Of a stretch of 64,000 nucleotides of DNA, positions 1-8,858 are shown one piece after another (position 1 is the stretch's first letter; the number at the start of each line of letters is the position of its first letter). The position numbers and the translations under genes are program-made. The DNA comes from Nocardiopsis mwathae (GTDB lineage: Bacteria; Actinomycetota; Actinomycetes; Streptosporangiales; Streptosporangiaceae). Below the pieces are notes generated by a model that worked only from the letters and a program-made list of their open reading frames with translations, was not told the origin of the DNA and did no database searches. Location of the stretch: positions 4,898,001 to 4,962,000 of the forward strand of contig NZ_JACHDS010000001.1 of the NCBI RefSeq assembly GCF_014201195.1, given 5' to 3'.

Positions 1-36
1 GATCTGCTGCGCCACGCCCGGAAGGAGACGCCGTGA
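1..36 (+). CDS. istA: C-terminal tail of IS21-family transposase IstA (partial)
   Basis: The open frame entering at base 1 reads DLLRHARKETP and stops with TGA at 34-36. That TGA overlaps the GTG start of istB in a GTGA. A transposase gene ending by overlap with istB is the standard layout of IS21 elements, so this is taken as the last 11 codons of istA. The residues alone are too few to prove homology; the call rests on context. Confidence 0.6.
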   Translation, partial: DLLRHARKETP

Positions 37-821
37 ACCGCCGCCATTCCCTGACCGAGCCGGCTTCTGATGCCGCGATCGATTCGGCTTGCCGGGCGCT
101 TCGCCTGCCCACGATGCGCGCGCAGTTCTCCGAACTCGCCGATCGGGCCGAGCGCGACCACTTGTCCTACCGGGGGTTCTTGGCCGAGCTTCTGATGGCC
201 CAGTGCGACGACCGGGACCGCCGACGCTCCGAGCGGCGGATCCGGGCGGCGAAGTTCCCTCGGGAGAAGTCGCTGCGCGACTTCGACTACGACGCCAATC
301 CCAACGTCACCCCGGCGGTGGTCAACAATCTGGCCACCTGCGACTGGATCCGGCGGGGAGAGCCGCTCTGCCTGATCGGCGATTCGGGGACCGGTAAGTC
401 CCATCTGCTGATCGCGTTGGGCACCGCGGCGGCGATGGCGGGCTTCCGGGTCAAGTACACCCTGGCCGCGAAGCTGGTCAACGAGCTGGTCGAGGCCGCC
501 GATGACAAGCAGCTGACCAAGACCATCGCCCGCTATGGACGGGTGGATCTTCTCTGCATCGATGAGCTGGGGTATCTCGAGCTTGATCGCCGGGGAGCCG
601 AGATGTTGTTCCAGGTGCTGACCGAGCGCGAGGAGAAGAACAGCGTCGCGATCGCATCGAATGAGTCGTTCGGCGGGTGGGGCAAGACGTTCACCGATCC
701 CCGTCTTTGCGCGGCGATCATCGACCGGTTGACCTTCAACGGCACGATCGTGGAGACCGGCAGTGATTCCTACCGGCTGGCGCATACCAAGGCCCGCCAG
801 CAGCAGGCCGCGATGAGGTAG
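33..821 (+). CDS. istB: IS21-family helper ATPase IstB
   Basis: The 262-residue product is a full-length DnaC-like AAA+ ATPase that assists the IstA transposase in target selection. The N-terminal third is the basic helical part seen in IstB proteins (LRLPTMRAQF near residue 25). Walker A is GDSGTGKSH near residue 118 and Walker B is LLCIDELGY near residue 176. The C-terminus has the typical IDRLTFNGTIVETGSDSYR block. The GTG start overlaps the istA stop, implying translational coupling. It appears intact, but its partner istA is almost entirely outside the window. Confidence 0.93.
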   Translation: MNRRHSLTEPASDAAIDSACRALRLPTMRAQFSELADRAERDHLSYRGFLAELLMAQCDDRDRRRSERRIRAAKFPREKSLRDFDYDANPNVTPAVVNNLATCDWIRRGEPLCLIGDSGTGKSHLLIALGTAAAMAGFRVKYTLAAKLVNELVEAADDKQLTKTIARYGRVDLLCIDELGYLELDRRGAEMLFQVLTEREEKNSVAIASNESFGGWGKTFTDPRLCAAIIDRLTFNGTIVETGSDSYRLAHTKARQQQAAMR

Positions 822-829
822 TCGAGGGG

Positions 830-944
830 TGGGGCCAGTTCGAGCCGTCATCGCGGGGCCGAATCAGGGCGTCATGACGGTCCGAAGTGGCCCCGGGGTG
901 GGGCCAGTTCAAGTCGTCCTGGTGGGGCCATTTCACACCGTCAT
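830..944 (+). repeat. Terminal repeats of the IS21 element
   Basis: Copies of a roughly 21-bp motif, consensus TGGGGCCANTTCNANNCGTC, lie at 830-851, 899-919 and 923-944. A more divergent direct copy lies at 855-875, and an inverted copy at 874-894 meets it around GTCATGAC. Multiple end repeats serve as transposase-binding sites in the IS21 family. Read backwards they add the in-frame NWPH/KWPH repeats to the tail of the truncated intron protein. Confidence 0.6.
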
Positions 945-2815
945 AGCCACAGCGCAGCCGGTGCAGCCGGAAGACGTCGCTGGCGAGGAGGTAGTACTGG
1001 ACGATGCCCCGGTACTCGGCCCCGTAGCGGGCAACGATGCTGTAGTCGTGATCGTTGACCATCGGGTTCCGGCGTGCGGGTTGGCCGCGCGACAAGTACG
1101 GAGCGGACTTGGCCTTGACCACGGACGCAGGCACGTGCAGGACGATGGTCCCGTTCAGCGACCGGCGGTTGCGCCGGTCGGTCGCGGAGGGGCGCCGTGT
1201 TCTGCGGTTGCGGCTGGCGACCGAGATCTCATAGCCGAGGAACCTGGCCCGCTGGCTGCGGGCATGGGTGACCAGCGTCTTGTCTTCGGAGAGTTCCAGC
1301 TTGAGGTCCTCGCGCAGGAACCGCCTCAGACGCTGTTTGATCTGCTCGGCTTCGGCTTTAGGCCCGGCGAACCCGAGCAGGCTGTCATCGGCGTATCTGC
1401 AGTAGCGCAGCCTGCGGTAGCCCGGGTCACGGGGATCCTGGCTGGGCAGGCTATGCAGCTGCCGGTAGAGGGATCGCACCTGGGCGCGGTCGCCTCGGCG
1501 GCGGGCCCGGACGATCTCCTGCTCGGTCTTGCGGTACTCCGGGTTGCGTGCCCGGAGCCTGCCCCGGGTGAATTCCGGGATCAGCACTGTCTCGATGAAG
1601 ACGTCCAGCTTGTGCAGGTAGATGTTGGACAGTACAGGCGAGGCGATTCCGCCTTGGGGAACCCCGCTGAGGGTCGCACCCCACCTGAAGTCCTCCAGGT
1701 ATCCGGCCGTCAGCATGTTCCGCACCAGCCGCAGGAACCGGTTGTCGTGGATCTTCTCCGACAGGATCGCGATCATCACATCGTGGTCGAATGACCCGAA
1801 GCAGTCGGCGATGTCGCACTCGACGAACCAGGTGGTCCCGGTCCAGGTGTTGGCCACCTCCCGCAAGGCGGTGTGGCAGCCCTTCCCGGGCCGAAACCCG
1901 TGGGAGCGGTCGGAGAACACCGGCTCGTAGTAGGCCTCCAACAACAGCCGCACCACTTCACCGACGAGTTTGTCCGACCAGGTCGGCATGCCCAGCGGGC
2001 GCGTCTTCCCGTCCTTCTTGGGGATGTGCACCCTGCGCACCGGGCGGAACCGGTAGCGCTCCTGGCGCATTGCCGCAATGATCCGCTCGATCGTGCGCAG
2101 GGACATGCCGTCCACGGTCTCCTGCGTGGCCCCCGGCGTCATCGCTCCGCTGTTGGCGTAGATGCGCCCATAGGCCAGCAGATACAACTGCGGGTTGAAC
2201 ATCTATCGATACAGTTCCTCACACGGCAGGCCCCGCCCGCCGCGCTCACGCAGGACACCCAGCACCGTTTCGGCGCTCTGCATTACGCATACCTCCCGAT
2301 TCCCGGGGTGTCCGATCACCTGGCCCCCTTCGCCCGTGCAGGCGGCTTTCCCGCCCTCCTTGTCCGGGCGTGACTCCGGCGACTACTACGGGGCCTCCGT
2401 CGCCCTGGGGCTCGCGCCCGGTAGGCGATCCCACGTTCGTCACGGTCGTACGTGCCAGCGTGATGTAGGCGTCCCACTCATCTCCTTGAATGCCCTCACT
2501 GGGCATCGCTCCTGGCCCCGAAGGGTGCCGCCTTGCTCCAACCCTCAGCGGCAGGGCCGGCGCCGGTTTCAGGCGTCTTTCCGGCGGATGTGAACTTCCA
2601 TCTTCTGGAGATTGGGATTCAGGCAATCCAGCTTTCGCCATGTCACGCGGGTCCCCCAGAGCACCGCCCCCAACGCCTGGGCCCGGCCCCTGGTTAACTG
2701 GCATGCTCTGGTCCCTATAAGCCTTTCGGCATCAGGTCAGCCATCGAACCCAGGAACCTCCCTTCGAGTTCCTCCCGGCTGCGCCGGGGATACGACCGTG
2801 CGCCTCGTGGCGCAC
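944..2815 (-). mobile_element. Group II intron, 3'-truncated
   Basis: The intron runs on the minus strand. Its 5' end is placed at 2815, where an IS481-type transposase frame (VERF) is interrupted by GTGCGCCACGAGGCGC; this fits the GUGYG 5' consensus of group II introns. About 530 bases of presumed ribozyme domains I-III (2284-2815) precede the intron-encoded protein. The 3' end, including domains V and VI, is absent because the sequence switches to IS21 at about 944. Without those domains the intron cannot splice or retrohome on its own. Confidence 0.85.
946..2283 (-). pseudogene. Group II intron-encoded reverse transcriptase/maturase, broken
   Basis: This is an LtrA-type reverse transcriptase. 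The frame probably began at 2283 (MQSAETVLGVLRERG), but a TAG at 2203-2205 stands where family members usually have Gln (LYR-stop-MFNPQLYLLAYGRI). The downstream open part (ATG at 2202) keeps the RT fingers and palm: FVECDIADCFG, GVPQGGIASPVLSN and the catalytic YADD. The maturase domain stops at SDVFRLHRLR, where IS21 sequence begins, so the frame then reads through IS21 end repeats. Both lesions make a functional protein unlikely. The RT identity is very secure. Confidence 0.87.
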
Positions 2816-3473
2816 TTGAAGCGCTCGACCTTGCCGTTGGTCTGGGGCCGGTACGGGCGGGTGCGCTTGTGCTTGATCTTCTGGGCGGCGAGCAGATCGC
2901 GCCATAGGCGGGACTTGTAGCAGGACCCGTTGTCGGTCAGCACCCGCTCCACCGTGATCCCGACCGACGCGATGTAGGCGCGGGCGCGTTCCCAGAACCC
3001 GGCGGCGGTCTCTTTCTTCTCATCGGCGAGGTTCTCCGTGTAGGCGAGACGGGAGTGGTCGTCGACGGCGGTGACCTTGGTCTGCAGCATCGGCGATTCC
3101 TACGACAACGCGCTGGCCGAAGTGTTCCACTCGCTGTTCAAGGCCGAGCTCATTCGCAATCGGGGCCCGTGGACGAGCTTCGATGAGTTGGCGATCGCGG
3201 TGGCCGAGTACATCGACTGGTTCAACCGCAGCCTGCACGGAGAGATCGGGCTGGTCCCGCCAGCGGAGTTCGAATCAGACTTCTACCAGCACAAACACGT
3301 GTCAGCAGAGGCTGACGCGTCAGTCGGAAGTCTCCACTAAACCCGGCACGGGACAGCGCCGGGCGATGGTGTGGCTGACCTGGAAGCGTCCGGCTACTCG
3401 GCGAAGCGGCCACTGGTCGGCGACCACGCAGCGGGCGAGAGACAGGCGGCCGGGGGGTCAGTTTGGCTTCGAT
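2816..3473 (-). pseudogene. IS481-type transposase, interrupted
   Basis: Two minus-strand pieces of one DDE transposase survive. The N-terminal HTH part (about 3357-3473) reads CVVADQWPLRRVAGRFQVS, with a frameshift relative to the preceding EAKLTP. The catalytic part (about 2816-3085) reads AVDDHSRLAYTE, then RVLTDNGSCYKS and RTRPYRPQTNGKVERF. An IS3-family fragment separates them, and the group II intron cuts the second piece after VERF. The end of the gene is not found beyond the intron; it was presumably lost when IS21 truncated the locus. I see no start codon for the N-terminal piece. Confidence 0.75.
3086..3340 (+). pseudogene. IS3-family transposase OrfB, C-terminal fragment
   Basis: The fragment reads SIGDSYDNALAE, then LFKAELIRNRGPW and YIDWFNRSLHGEIG, the C-terminal rve-type catalytic end of IS3 OrfB proteins. 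The final Glu of the DDE triad lies in ALAE. Everything upstream of SIGDSYDN is missing. The sequence after the stop (CTAAACCCGGCACGGGACAG, about 3338-3357) resembles an IS3-family right inverted repeat. The fragment sits inside the IS481-type gene, probably through insertion followed by deletion. Confidence 0.75.
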
Positions 3474-3567
3474 GTGGGTAGCGTGGGGGCACCGAGGGCC
3501 TTCCGGGTGGTGGGACGTGAGACATCCGGAGCGATCCCGGAGGGCCTCTTGTGTATCAGTCGGGGCT

Positions 3568-3595
3568 GGTGTTATCGACCTCAGTGACCAGTACA
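3568..3595. repeat. Probable outer end of the IS481-type element
   Basis: Read on the minus strand, the block starts TGTACTGGTCACTGAGGTCG, about 120 bases upstream of the transposase N-terminus. It abuts the stop codon of the SARP gene at 3597-3599. Position and the TGT...ACA-type tip suggest an inverted repeat. The partner end is missing, so this cannot be confirmed here. Confidence 0.35.
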
Positions 3596-3596
3596 T

Positions 3597-5696
3597 CTAG
3601 ATCCCCTGCCCGTCGATGTAGGCCGCGATCTGAAGGCAGAACTCCCACAGCGAAGCGAGGCGGCTCGTCGAGATCCGGGACGACGACTCCGCCATCCATC
3701 GCTGCACGGACGCGAAGGAGAGACCCTCGCCGTTGTCGCTGGTAGGCTCCGCAGTCGGGAGCGCATCACTCGGGATCGGGGGCCCGGCGCCTGTGAGGGT
3801 GGCGAGTGCCCGCCGCTCGCCCACGCCCGCAACCCGCATGCGCGAAACGCAAGTCTGCAGAACACGGGTGTGCACAGCGGTCTGCTCGGCCTTCGCGTAC
3901 TCCCGCTCCCCTTGCTCCATGAGAAGGAGCAAGAACAGCTCAGGCAGACGGTAGCGGAACCTTCCCTCCCGGTCAGGCCCACCGACGCTGATCACGCGCG
4001 CGTCGACTAGTTCCTCCAGCAAGTCTTCCGCTTCACGTTCCGGGACGTTCAGAGCCGCAGCCGCCGCCCAGACAGGAATGGTGTACGTTCCCAACAGCGC
4101 GAGGCGCTGCAGGGCCGCCTTCTTCGTAGCTGGCAGCGGGTCGTAGTTCTGCTTCAGGGCGGCCCTCAGGTCCAGATTAGAGATGCGCAACTCATCAAGG
4201 CGGCTCTGCGAACCATCGGACATTCGGCGCAGCAACCGGGCTAGTGACCAGTGGGGGCGAGCGGCCAGGCGGGCGGCCGCTATCCGGACTGCCAGTGGGA
4301 GATGCTCACAAAGCTCGACCAAGCGTTCCGCAGCCACGGTTTCCGCACCGACCCGACCAGGGCCGATGACCTTACCCAGCAGTTCGAGAGCCTCAGCGCG
4401 TTCGAATGGACCGAGATCGACACGTCGGGCGCCATCCAGGACAGCGAGCCGCACTCGGCTGGTCACGATGCCGCGCGCCCGCCCTATACTGGGCAGCAGC
4501 ATCCGAGCCTGGCTCTCGTTTTGGGCATTGTCAATTAGGATCAGCATCCTTCGGTCCGCGAGTTTGGCGCGGTATAGCTGCGTCCTTTCCTCCAGCGACT
4601 GTGGCAGCTCGCCGTCCAATCCCAAGGCCTCGATGAACTTCCCAAGGACCTGGAATAGATCATCGCCCCCCTTCATGTTGACGTACAGGTGGCCGTCAGG
4701 GAAGTCCGGGAGGCATTGATTCGCCAGATGAACGGCCAGCGAACTCTTTCCAGTTCCGACCATCCCGGAAATCGCCAGAGGCCCCCTTCCCTCTGATCGC
4801 ATTTCGGCGAAGAGCCTGCGGAGGTGGGACTCACGGCCGGTGAAATCGGCGAGGTCGGGAGGAAGCAATGCCGGACGCTCCGCCGTCCGCGATGTTACAT
4901 TCAGTTTCCGCGTCGGCGCCCCGGGGACTTCGAGCGTAAGCTCGCCGTTGAGTATGGACTGGAAGACGTTGTTTAGCATGGCGCTCGGGTCTACCCCGAG
5001 ATGTTCAGCAAGCAGCTCGCGCCCTCGGCGGTACACTTCCAGCGCATCCGCCTGTCGACCGCAGCAGTAGAGCGCTGTCATCAACTGGGCACGTATGCGC
5101 TCGCGCAGGGGGAACCGTTCGACGAGGTCGTTTAACTCCAACACGAGCTGATCGTGTTTCCCCAGCGCCAGGTCCGCCTCCACCCGGCCCTCGAGCGCGG
5201 CCATCTTGAACTCGGTGAACCTGGGCTGCTCGGCATCGGCGAGGAACTCCGTGGCACCGGTAAGTGCGGTACCCCTCCAGAGGGCCAAAGCTTCGGAAAG
5301 ACGAGCCGATGCTGCATCGTAGCACCCTCGCTTCAGGTCATCATATCCGATGGCTGCCAGTCGTTCGAACTCGCCCAGATCAGACGTGATCACGTTGGCT
5401 TGCAGGAGGTAGCCAGAGTCCCTTCGCACAATATGGGCGCAGGGCTCGACGAGCTTACGAAGCCTGGATACCTGGGTATGGATCTGAGCACTTACTGTGG
5501 CCGGCGGACTATGCCCCCAGAGCAGAGCCTTCAGACGATTACTCGATAGAACACGGCCATCGGCTAGAAGCAATGCCGCCGCGACCGTCTTCGGCTTGGC
5601 ACCATTGAGTGGCAGCGTCCTCTCATCTTTAACGATCTCAACCGGACCTAGGACTCGAAATTCCATTCTTTCCCGATCCAAGGCGCTCACGCTCAC
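3597..5696 (-). CDS. SARP-family regulator with NB-ARC ATPase domain
   Basis: This is a 699-residue AfsR/SARP-type activator. The N-terminus has the OmpR-like winged-helix DNA-binding domain (MEFRVLGPVEI to GYLLQA, about residues 11-98) followed by the bacterial transcriptional activation domain (to about residue 250). An NB-ARC/STAND module follows, with P-loop GMVGTGKSSL, LILIDNA (Walker B) and CEHLPLAVRIAAARLA (GLPLA-like). There is no TPR extension. Starts at 5696 (GTG) and 5666 (ATG) are both possible. The stop lies against an IS481-type end, so the native C-terminus may have been altered. No biosynthetic cluster adjoins it, so its target is unknown. Confidence 0.9.
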   Translation of the reverse strand: MSVSALDRERMEFRVLGPVEIVKDERTLPLNGAKPKTVAAALLLADGRVLSSNRLKALLWGHSPPATVSAQIHTQVSRLRKLVEPCAHIVRRDSGYLLQANVITSDLGEFERLAAIGYDDLKRGCYDAASARLSEALALWRGTALTGATEFLADAEQPRFTEFKMAALEGRVEADLALGKHDQLVLELNDLVERFPLRERIRAQLMTALYCCGRQADALEVYRRGRELLAEHLGVDPSAMLNNVFQSILNGELTLEVPGAPTRKLNVTSRTAERPALLPPDLADFTGRESHLRRLFAEMRSEGRGPLAISGMVGTGKSSLAVHLANQCLPDFPDGHLYVNMKGGDDLFQVLGKFIEALGLDGELPQSLEERTQLYRAKLADRRMLILIDNAQNESQARMLLPSIGRARGIVTSRVRLAVLDGARRVDLGPFERAEALELLGKVIGPGRVGAETVAAERLVELCEHLPLAVRIAAARLAARPHWSLARLLRRMSDGSQSRLDELRISNLDLRAALKQNYDPLPATKKAALQRLALLGTYTIPVWAAAAALNVPEREAEDLLEELVDARVISVGGPDREGRFRYRLPELFLLLLMEQGEREYAKAEQTAVHTRVLQTCVSRMRVAGVGERRALATLTGAGPPIPSDALPTAEPTSDNGEGLSFASVQRWMAESSSRISTSRLASLWEFCLQIAAYIDGQGI

Positions 5697-6327
5697 ATAG
5701 GACTCCCAGCACCAAAGGACGCTCGCTGATCACAGGACACAGATGCATGCACGACCGCCTGGCGCGACAGCGCAGTATGGCTTTAATCTCTCCCCTCACA
5801 TTGGCGATTGGTGGCCACACGTCACACCCCGCCGAATTTGATCCTCTCTCCTGACAGGACAAACCCACACACTATCTATGTCCAACCTACAATTTCCTCT
5901 CATTGCGGTAATTTTGACTGAATTTTGCATGATCGTGGCACAACTGACACCTTTCCACAAGGACCGTGGAACCACTAAAGGATCCGCTGCGCATCGTCAT
6001 CCCAGCGTGCGCCCACTTCACGCCAGCGGGATGGGCAGCACGCAACCGAGAAATAGCATCCCAGGACACGAAAATGCTCAGCCGCCGGTGCACCAAGAGT
6101 CGCGTCATACAGCGGCATACGTGCTACTGATCTGCGATCCAGTGGTTGAAGGCTCAACCTCGATTCTTCAGTGGGGTGGGGCCATTGATCGGTCCGGCGT
6201 TTCACCCGTTATGTCCTCGGCCGGTGGAGGGCGGGCCGTCGCGTGACACTGCGGGGTGCGCCGGGCTCCACGCGCCCGGTGCCAGGCTTCTCCTCCTCTC
6301 CATTTCCTCCTTGAGTCCTGCCCGCCG
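5697..6327. other. Gene-poor gap upstream of SARP
   Basis: I find no convincing gene. The part around 5880-5960 is noticeably richer in A and T than the surroundings and probably includes the SARP promoter. The part after about 6170 probably belongs to the end of the IS1380 remnant. A 122-codon frame at 5878-6246 has no family features and non-coding-like composition. Confidence 0.5.
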
Positions 6328-6790
6328 TCAGCCGACGGCGGGCAGGACGCTGAGTCTGCTCCAGCAGGCGGCGAACACCTCCGCCCAGAGCCAGGTGCGC
6401 TCCAACCGCAGGAAGCGGCGTCGGGTGTGGCGGGCCAGCCGGGCTGGCAGGTGACAGAGGCGTAGCCGCATGGTGTCGGGCCCGGCCCCGGCGAGTGCGT
6501 CGTGGTCGTGCAGGGCGAGAAGGCACAGCCAGGCGTCCAGGTCGCAGGCGGTGTTCGCGGCCAGCACCCAACCGCAATTGACCTCCCAGGATGCCGACGC
6601 CAGCCGGTGCAGGCCCATCGCCTTGTTGGTGCGCACCCGGTCCTCGACCTCGGCGTGGTCGTGGTGCAGCACGTCGAGGAACTGGCGCTGGTGGGAGCCG
6701 GGGATGCCCCGCATCCGGCCGATGTTGGTGGCGGTGATCGAGTAGCGCCACCCAGTCGTGCGTTCGAAAGCGGTCAGGCTCTTGGCATGC
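6328..6790 (-). pseudogene. IS1380-family transposase, C-terminal fragment
   Basis: About 150 residues of an IS1380-type transposase C-terminus survive: SLTAFERTTGWRYSITATNI, then HAEVEDRVRTNKAMGLH and the conserved WEVNCGWVLAANTACDLDAW. The N-terminal two thirds are absent. At about 6790 the sequence changes abruptly to ISL3 coding sequence on the same strand, so the fragment has no start of its own. Confidence 0.75.
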
Positions 6791-7442
6791 CGTTTGGAGG
6801 GGCGGACCCGTCGCGCAGCACGGTCTGGACCCCGGGGTGGTCGAGTAGCCATTGCCGGAGGGTGTCGGCGCTGCGGTCGGGCGGGACGTCGATGCGCGCG
6901 TTGGTCACGGCGTCGGTGAGCACGGTGGCGTATCGGCGCCCCTTGCGCAGGGCGAAGTCGTCTACCCTCAGCACGCGCGGCACGGGGCGTTGCGGCAGGG
7001 GCAGGCGCATCAGCGCCCGAAGCGCGGTGTTCTTCGAGATCCGTGTGGCCGGGGCCGACAGTACTCTCGCGCCTGGCCGGCCAGCTCGCGCACCACCGCG
7101 CCGATCCGGGCGGCCAGTCGGGGCGTACGCCGCTGGTAGCGGGCCAGGACGCCGGGCAGCTGTTCTCGGAAGGTCTGCCGGTGGCAGGTGGGGGTGGGGC
7201 ACACCAGGCGACGGACCCTGACGACGGCGAGCACGTTGCGGGTGTCGAGGGGTGTGTCGGCCACGGTGCGTTGGTGGAAGGCGTGCACTTTGGCCGAGCG
7301 GGCACCGCATACCGGGCAGGGGGCCGGTTCCTCGGGGGCGGGCGCGAAGCCGGATCGCTGCCTCGTCGCTGTCTATGTTCTCGATGGCCAGGGGGGACAG
7401 GCCGGAGAAGAGGGTCTGTACAAGCTCTATGACGTCACGCAT
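6791..7442 (-). pseudogene. ISL3-family transposase, N-terminal half with frameshifts
   Basis: The sequence starts MRDVIELVQTLFSGLSPLAI and continues in a second frame (HAFHQRTVADTPLDTRNVL, then RRLVCPTPTCHRQTFREQLP with zinc-binding cysteines). It then returns to the first frame (RVLRVDDFALRKGRRYATVL). Two frameshifts are therefore needed to read the protein. The gene stops at VLRDGSA, at the junction with the IS1380 fragment. A likely left inverted repeat, GGCTCTGTCTCCATTCCGG read on the minus strand, ends at about 7496. Confidence 0.78.
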
Positions 7443-7633
7443 AGCCGAGCGTGACAGGACGATGCCCTACGTCACCACCGGAATGGAGACAGAGCCGTTG
7501 TGTTTACAGACCCAAGGGGCGGCACCCCGTAGGAAAAGAGCGTCAGGGACTCGCAGCTGCCAGCGATAGCCGCACTTTGCTCAGTGACGACGGATGATGC
7601 CAGGCACGACACCACCAGAAGGAGATAAGGGCC

Positions 7634-8368
7634 TTAACGGTGGTACCCCCGGTGGGTGTTCTGTTCGATAAACTTCATCAGCGCCTCACGGGAGATGTAT
7701 TTTCTCGATCCGATCAAGACATGCTCGATCTCCCAACGGTTCACGAGCTCGGTGACTGTTGAGTACGACAGGCCCAGGGCCTTGCCAGCGTCTTTGATAC
7801 TGAGTAGGAGCGGCCCCTCCTTCGACAGCGGGTTCGGCTTGATCACCGTTGTCTGTTCGGCCTCGATGACCTCCACCTCGGAATTAGTCGTCTTCCATGA
7901 GCCGAAATACCCGTAGGGGCGGTCGAACTCCGCCTGCACCCTCTTGGCCGCGTCCTCTTCGTCCGCGGCGCGAACGTAGCGTTCGGCCACCTGTACCCGA
8001 GTCACCATCACGCGGTATCGCATAAAGGTCTCCCGAATCTCCACATGGCGGGTCTTGACCGCCCGAGGCTTCTTGGCGGCGGTCCTCCGCACCGCGCGGA
8101 CCGTCGCGTCCTGCGATTCGACCTCATCTGAGGCTGGGCCTTCGCGTTGGGGGTAGGTGCCGTGCTCCAGGTAGTACCTACCGTCATCGGTCACCGACGC
8201 AGACCACGAACCTCTGCGCTTGCTGACCACCACAAGACGCCGACCCTGCAAGGCAATGGCGGTGGCCTTGTAGGTGAAGCCCTTCATGACGCCCTCAGGG
8301 CAGCCGTCGCTGATCCATTTCAGGACCTCAAGCTGCCAGGAACTGAGAGGCGGAAACCGGCGCGCCAT
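7634..8368 (-). CDS. Excisionase-like helix-turn-helix protein
   Basis: This 244-residue protein is of unknown function. Its C-terminal 60 residues form an excisionase/MerR-like DNA-binding domain (SIKDAGKALGLSYSTVTELV, then the wing SRKYISREALMKFIEQ). The N-terminal half (ERYVRAADEEDAAKRVQAEF and neighbours) is not a domain I recognise. A linker rich in Lys and Arg (RRTAAKKPRAVKTR) separates them. It lies beside IS remnants and a broken tRNA, which suggests a leftover of an integrated element. No integrase is visible. Confidence 0.72.
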   Translation of the reverse strand: MARRFPPLSSWQLEVLKWISDGCPEGVMKGFTYKATAIALQGRRLVVVSKRRGSWSASVTDDGRYYLEHGTYPQREGPASDEVESQDATVRAVRRTAAKKPRAVKTRHVEIRETFMRYRVMVTRVQVAERYVRAADEEDAAKRVQAEFDRPYGYFGSWKTTNSEVEVIEAEQTTVIKPNPLSKEGPLLLSIKDAGKALGLSYSTVTELVNRWEIEHVLIGSRKYISREALMKFIEQNTHRGYHR

Positions 8369-8858
8369 CCCTCAAGTTGACCACAGCCACCGCGTGACAT
8401 GGGCGATTCTCGAAAACCAACGGCGTCGCGCACATGTCAGCCGCAGACGACTGCCCCTGATGGCTCCTGCCGTCCGGTTCCCGGAGCTGAAGGGTCTTGA
8501 CGTGCTTCAAGGAACGTGATAAGCGAGATCGGCCCGGTGTTTCCGTTCTGTTTCCGACGCGGGGTTCCCCGCTCTCATGGCTCACCGAAGAGCAGAAGGC
8601 GGGCCAAAAACCCGCAGGTCAAACGGGCTTCCGCTGCGGCTTTCCTCGCGCCGGACGTCGCTTGAGCAGCGCTTTTCAAGACCGCCGCACTCGGCCGCTA
8701 TGCGAACCCTCCTGGTGGTGCCTTGAGACACCGGAACAGATGCTAGCTCACTTCACGAGGAGCGTGGCGTCCACGGTTCGAGAGCGGGGCCGACCGTGGT
8801 GGCCGGTGCCGTGCTCGGCAGCGGATGCCCGTTGCGGTGGGGGTCGTAGACTCCCGCT
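8369..8858. other. Intergenic region with integration-scar character
   Basis: No protein-coding gene is supported. The only recognisable content is the tRNA-Ser-like 5' half at 8667-8712. A GC-rich stretch of short inverted repeats (8600-8640, around CGGGCCAAAAACCCG) follows it on the minus strand and could be a terminator. Confidence 0.5.
8667..8712 (-). pseudogene. 5' half of a tRNA-Ser(TGA) gene
   Basis: Read on the minus strand, GGAGGGT (acceptor 5' arm), TC, a GCA/TGC D stem with loop TAGCGGCCGAG, and the anticodon loop CTTGAAA (anticodon TGA) appear in correct order and spacing. The anticodon stem GCGGT/AGCGC has one mismatch. No variable arm, T arm or matching acceptor 3' strand follows. 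This looks like a tRNA-Ser gene cut at the anticodon arm, as expected at an att site after recombination or deletion. Confidence 0.5.

Larger units (their letters stand above)
1..943 (+). mobile_element. IS21-family element, right part
   Basis: This is the 3' part of an IS21-family element: the istA tail, complete istB, and a terminal region with repeated copies of a TGGGGCC motif. IS21 elements end in CA, so the CA at 942-943 after the last repeat is a good candidate for the right tip. Group II intron coding sequence begins directly beyond, so this insertion removed or displaced the 3' end of the intron. Confidence 0.75.

Noticed and set aside
829-1794. Long plus-strand open frame of 321 codons opposite the intron-encoded RT
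   Set aside because: It is the antisense of the RT gene. The minus strand has YADD and other RT motifs; the plus frame shows no family features.
5878-6246. 122-codon frame MSNLQFPLIAV upstream of SARP
   Set aside because: No recognisable domain, weak start context and composition unlike neighbouring genes; it spans the end of an IS remnant.
3597-7442. SARP at 3597-5696 as regulator of the polyketide cluster
   Set aside because: It is separated from the cluster by IS remnants, the HNH gene and accA, and the cluster has its own adjacent SARP. Cross-regulation cannot be excluded, but nothing in the sequence supports it.
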